Source of the DNA: MWCO01 sp964488865 | GTDB taxonomy: Bacteria > Myxococcota_A > Polyangia > Polyangiales > Polyangiaceae | Assembly: GCA_964488865.1 (NCBI GenBank) | Contig: CAZAWR010000021.1 | Coordinates: 54,408-118,407 of the forward strand | Length of the DNA: 64,000 nt | Reading direction: 5' to 3' | Part shown: piece after piece, positions 61,332 through 64,000 of the stretch | How the letters are laid out: every line of letters starts with the position of its first letter | How positions within the stretch are numbered: the stretch's first letter is position 1 | Program-made: the position numbers and the translations under genes | The notes under the pieces: generated by a model | What the model was told of the DNA's origin: nothing | Database searches by the model: none | The model's input: the letters and a program-made list of their open reading frames with translations, nothing else

Positions 61332-63884
61332 ATGCAAACCCCTGCGGGTCTCGGTGCCAGTTCCGTTGTTGTCTCGCGACCGTCGTCGGAGTATGCGCAC
61401 TGCACATTGGTCTCCGGTGTTCCCTCCGACCCGCAAGACAGGGCTTCGCGGCTCGCACGTTGGCTCGTCCGCCACCGATCTCTCGTCCTGGTCCTTGCCT
61501 CGTTGATCGCCGTCGTCGGTCTGTGGCAGACCGTCGCGACCTACGGCGCCCTGCGAAGTGAGCTCGAGGAGCTGCTCCCTACGACGGCCCCCAGCGTGCT
61601 CGCCTTTGACCAGGCCCGCGCACGCCTCCCCGGCCTGCGTACCCTCGGCGTGGTCGTCGATACCGGCGGCCGACAGAATGTCGAGGCAGCCAACCGTTTC
61701 GCGGATGCGCTCGCCGACCGCGTTCGGTCCTATCCACCCGGCATGGTCACCTCCGTGCAGGTGGACATCGCCACCGAGCGCCGGTTCGCCGAGACCTACG
61801 CCCTGCAGCTCATGGACCTCGAAGACCTCTCCAAGCTCCGCAAAGCGGTCGAGGAACGTCGTGACTGGGAGGTCTCGCGAGCGACGGGCATGAACGTGTT
61901 GGATGAGGAGGACCAGCCGCCAAAGGTGCCGGTCGAGGAGCTAAGAGACAAGTACCAGAAGCGGTTTGGCCCTCCCCGAAAGTCCCCCAGCGATCGATTC
62001 GTGAGCGACGACGGCCACACCGTTGTTCTGCTGATTCGGTCGAGCTCGCAGACCACAGGATACGAGGCCGACGCGGAACTGATGCGCCGGGTCAAGGCGG
62101 ACATCGCCTCGCTCGATTTCCCAAACGCGTACGCAGCGGGTATGCGTGCGGGGTTTGCGGGTGACGTGCCAACCCAGGTTGAAGAGATGGAAGGCTTGGT
62201 GGTCGACCTCGGCGTGTCGGGGTTGATCGTGGTGTTGCTGACGTTGGGCGTGATCATTGGGTACTTCCGCTCGTGGCGGGCGCTGGTCATCATCGTCCTT
62301 CCGCTTCTGTACGGCGCTTTCGCCACGTTCGGAGTCGTCGCGCTACCACCGTTGTCCATCCGCCACCTGAACTCGAACACTGCGTTTCTGGGATCGATCA
62401 TCGTCGGAAACGGAATCAACAGCGGCATCATGCTGCTCGCACGCTTCCGCGAAGAGCGCATCCTCGGGCGCGACCTGGTGCAAGCCATCTCCACGATGGT
62501 GTCGACCACCTGGAGGCCAACCCTGGCCGCGGCGGGCGCAGCGGCCGCAGCGTATGGCTCCCTCGTGTTCACCGACTTCCGCGGGTTCGCTCAGTTCGGG
62601 TGGATCGGCGGCATCGGCATGCTCGTTTGCTGGAGCTCAGCCGTACTTCTCATCCCCGTGATGGCTTCTTGGCTCGGCGAAAAGATGCCCGCGTCCGAGG
62701 CAAGCCGCCACCATGCCGGACTTGGCGCCGCGAGGCTTCTGTTCCGCCATCCCGTCGCCGTGCTCCTCACCGTTGCTCTGCTCGCCGCCGTCGCCGTCGT
62801 CGGTCTCGTACGGCATCCGGGCGATTGGATCGAATACGACCTCTCCAAGCTCCGGCGCGGCGACGCGTGGAGCTCCGGCGAGCGGTACTGGGGCCAGCGC
62901 ATGGACGCAACCATGGGGAGATTCCTCACGCCCACCGTCGTGATGGCCACCGACGGGCGTGACGCCGCGATCATTGCTGGGCGTTTGCGCGAGATCATGG
63001 ATCAGAACCGCGCGGGCGGCGTCATCGCAAGCGTGCATAGCGCGGACGACTTGCTACCCCCCAATCGGGGCGAACGGGTGACGGAGGCGCGGGCGATCGC
63101 AAAGGCGCTCACCCCACGGATCAAGCAGACCCTCACACCCAGGCAACGCGAGATCGTCGAGCGCGCCGTGTCGCCGGAAGCCCTCGAGCCGCTCACGGCG
63201 GAACGGGTGCCCGATACGCTTGCGGCTGGGCTCCGCGAGCGCGACGGACGAATGGATCGTCACGTGCTCGTGTTCCCGAAGCCTGGGAGCACGTGGAACG
63301 CCGTACGGCTCGAACCGTTCGCGAAGGACGTGCGGGAGGCGGCCACGGTCGATGGGCGGGCGGCCACGGTGACGGGTTCACTCGTGCTGTCGAGCGACAT
63401 CGCTGCAGCGATGAAGCGGGATGGTCCGCGTACGACTGCACTTTCCTTCCTGGCTGTGACGATCATCTGCATCATCGCGTTCCGGTCGTTCAAAGCCTCT
63501 GCCGCCGCGCTCGTGTCGCTCTGTGCGGGCGTGGTCATGATGCTGGGCGCGATGGCATGGGCATCACAGAAGCTGAACTTCTCCAACTTCGTGGCGCTGC
63601 CCATCACCTTCGGGATCGCGGCGGACTACTCGATCAACGTGCTCAAACGCTACCAGCAGGAGGGGCGGATCGATCTCGAGAGCGCGCTGTCCGCCACGGG
63701 TGGCGCCGTGGCGCTCTGCTCAGCGACCACGATCATCGGCTACGGATCGCTCCTGATGGCCGAGAACCAGGCGCTCTTCTCCTTCGGGCTGTTCGCAGTG
63801 ACCGGCGAGCTCACGTGCCTGGGTACCGCCCTACTCGCCCTTCCCGCCGTCCTTTCCCTGCGACGACGCGCCAAGAAGCGCTAG
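61332..63884 (+). CDS. RND/MMPL-family exporter
   Basis: 850 residues from the ATG at 61332 (the frame is open further back, overlapping the previous gene). First helix about 55-75. The large periplasmic loop contains the AFDQARARLP segment. Then helix groups at about 295-420 and 700-845, each holding SSD-like features such as LGSIIVGNGINSGIM and ITFGIAADYSINVL. The layout resembles MMPL lipid exporters and HpnN hopanoid transporters. Substrate is not determinable. It follows the CNNM pair by 106 bases and ends near the window edge. Confidence 0.85.
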   Translation: MQTPAGLGASSVVVSRPSSEYAHCTLVSGVPSDPQDRASRLARWLVRHRSLVLVLASLIAVVGLWQTVATYGALRSELEELLPTTAPSVLAFDQARARLPGLRTLGVVVDTGGRQNVEAANRFADALADRVRSYPPGMVTSVQVDIATERRFAETYALQLMDLEDLSKLRKAVEERRDWEVSRATGMNVLDEEDQPPKVPVEELRDKYQKRFGPPRKSPSDRFVSDDGHTVVLLIRSSSQTTGYEADAELMRRVKADIASLDFPNAYAAGMRAGFAGDVPTQVEEMEGLVVDLGVSGLIVVLLTLGVIIGYFRSWRALVIIVLPLLYGAFATFGVVALPPLSIRHLNSNTAFLGSIIVGNGINSGIMLLARFREERILGRDLVQAISTMVSTTWRPTLAAAGAAAAAYGSLVFTDFRGFAQFGWIGGIGMLVCWSSAVLLIPVMASWLGEKMPASEASRHHAGLGAARLLFRHPVAVLLTVALLAAVAVVGLVRHPGDWIEYDLSKLRRGDAWSSGERYWGQRMDATMGRFLTPTVVMATDGRDAAIIAGRLREIMDQNRAGGVIASVHSADDLLPPNRGERVTEARAIAKALTPRIKQTLTPRQREIVERAVSPEALEPLTAERVPDTLAAGLRERDGRMDRHVLVFPKPGSTWNAVRLEPFAKDVREAATVDGRAATVTGSLVLSSDIAAAMKRDGPRTTALSFLAVTIICIIAFRSFKASAAALVSLCAGVVMMLGAMAWASQKLNFSNFVALPITFGIAADYSINVLKRYQQEGRIDLESALSATGGAVALCSATTIIGYGSLLMAENQALFSFGLFAVTGELTCLGTALLALPAVLSLRRRAKKR

Positions 63885-63935
63885 ATGGGCCGCCGGCCTC
63901 CGAAGCTCCAGCCGAATCTCGGAATTGCCACGGGG

Positions 63936-63962
63936 CTTGGTTTGCACTAGTCCCAAACCAAG
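63936..63962 (+). terminator. Hairpin downstream of the RND gene
   Basis: A perfect 9-bp stem (CTTGGTTTG/CAAACCAAG) with a 9-base loop, 51 bases after the stop codon. No T run follows, so termination strength is uncertain. Confidence 0.4.
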
Positions 63963-64000
63963 CACTTCGGGGTGCTGTTTGAGGGAATTTATCTGAAAAG

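Overview
The window is high-GC DNA from what looks like a myxobacterium or close relative (Myxococcota). The evidence is MYXO-CTERM sorting tails (Cys-Gly-Cys, one membrane helix, Arg run) on two exported proteins, lipoproteins with long Gly/Ala/Ser/Thr linkers, a soluble Hanks-type kinase, a PilZ protein, a sigma-54 activator and a split carotenoid cluster. No rRNA, tRNA or CRISPR array was found by eye.

Positions 1-16.6 kb form a cytochrome module. A leftward set runs hemA, a diheme lipoprotein, a membrane-anchored 34-heme cytochrome, a proline-rich outer-membrane beta-barrel candidate, a 12-site cytochrome and a CX4CH/CXXCH cytochrome cut by the window edge. Diverging from hemA are ccsB and ccsA (System II cytochrome c maturation) and a PAS-GAF histidine kinase. 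The kinase faces an NtrC-type activator, which diverges from a NapC-like cytochrome. The gaps carry sigma-54 (-24/-12) promoter matches and a recurring dyad YGCCGA-N4-TCGGCR. I read this as one regulon coupling heme supply, heme attachment and a porin-cytochrome electron conduit.

Positions 16.7-24.9 kb hold carotenoid genes: crtE, crtD, crtC, crtZ, a CruA-like lycopene cyclase, crtB and crtI. The set fits a monocyclic 3,1'-dihydroxy carotenoid of the saproxanthin type. crtC has no usable start codon at its expected N-terminus and overlaps crtD in another frame.

Positions 25-36.7 kb are mixed: a lipoprotein, xanthine phosphoribosyltransferase, a radical SAM/SPASM protein fused to a lipoprotein-like domain, a two-gene nucleotidyltransferase/partner pair between direct repeats of a decayed gene, a small lipoprotein, and gltBD (glutamate synthase).

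Positions 36.7-57.5 kb hold an Hsp70-like ATPase with a HEAT-like tail translationally coupled to a degenerate HD-GYP protein, a Ser/Thr kinase, a MYXO-CTERM five-heme cytochrome, a leucine-rich-repeat lipoprotein with a papain-like domain, a PilZ protein, an MFS exporter, a beta-helix MYXO-CTERM protein, a pilin-like protein, a lipoprotein and an SLC13-type anion symporter of lower GC. Positions 58.5-63.9 kb hold two CNNM/CorC-type CBS-domain membrane proteins followed by an RND/MMPL exporter.

Dispersed repeats: a 124-bp element (two copies, 94% identical), a 47/48-bp element (two copies), and a tandem array of about six 42-bp units flanked by a direct repeat. Stretches without a confident gene: 8688-9098 and 14809-15036 (regulatory), 41442-41884 (repeat), 49643-49953 (hairpin), 54315-54961 (repeat array), 57523-58554 (no convincing gene).
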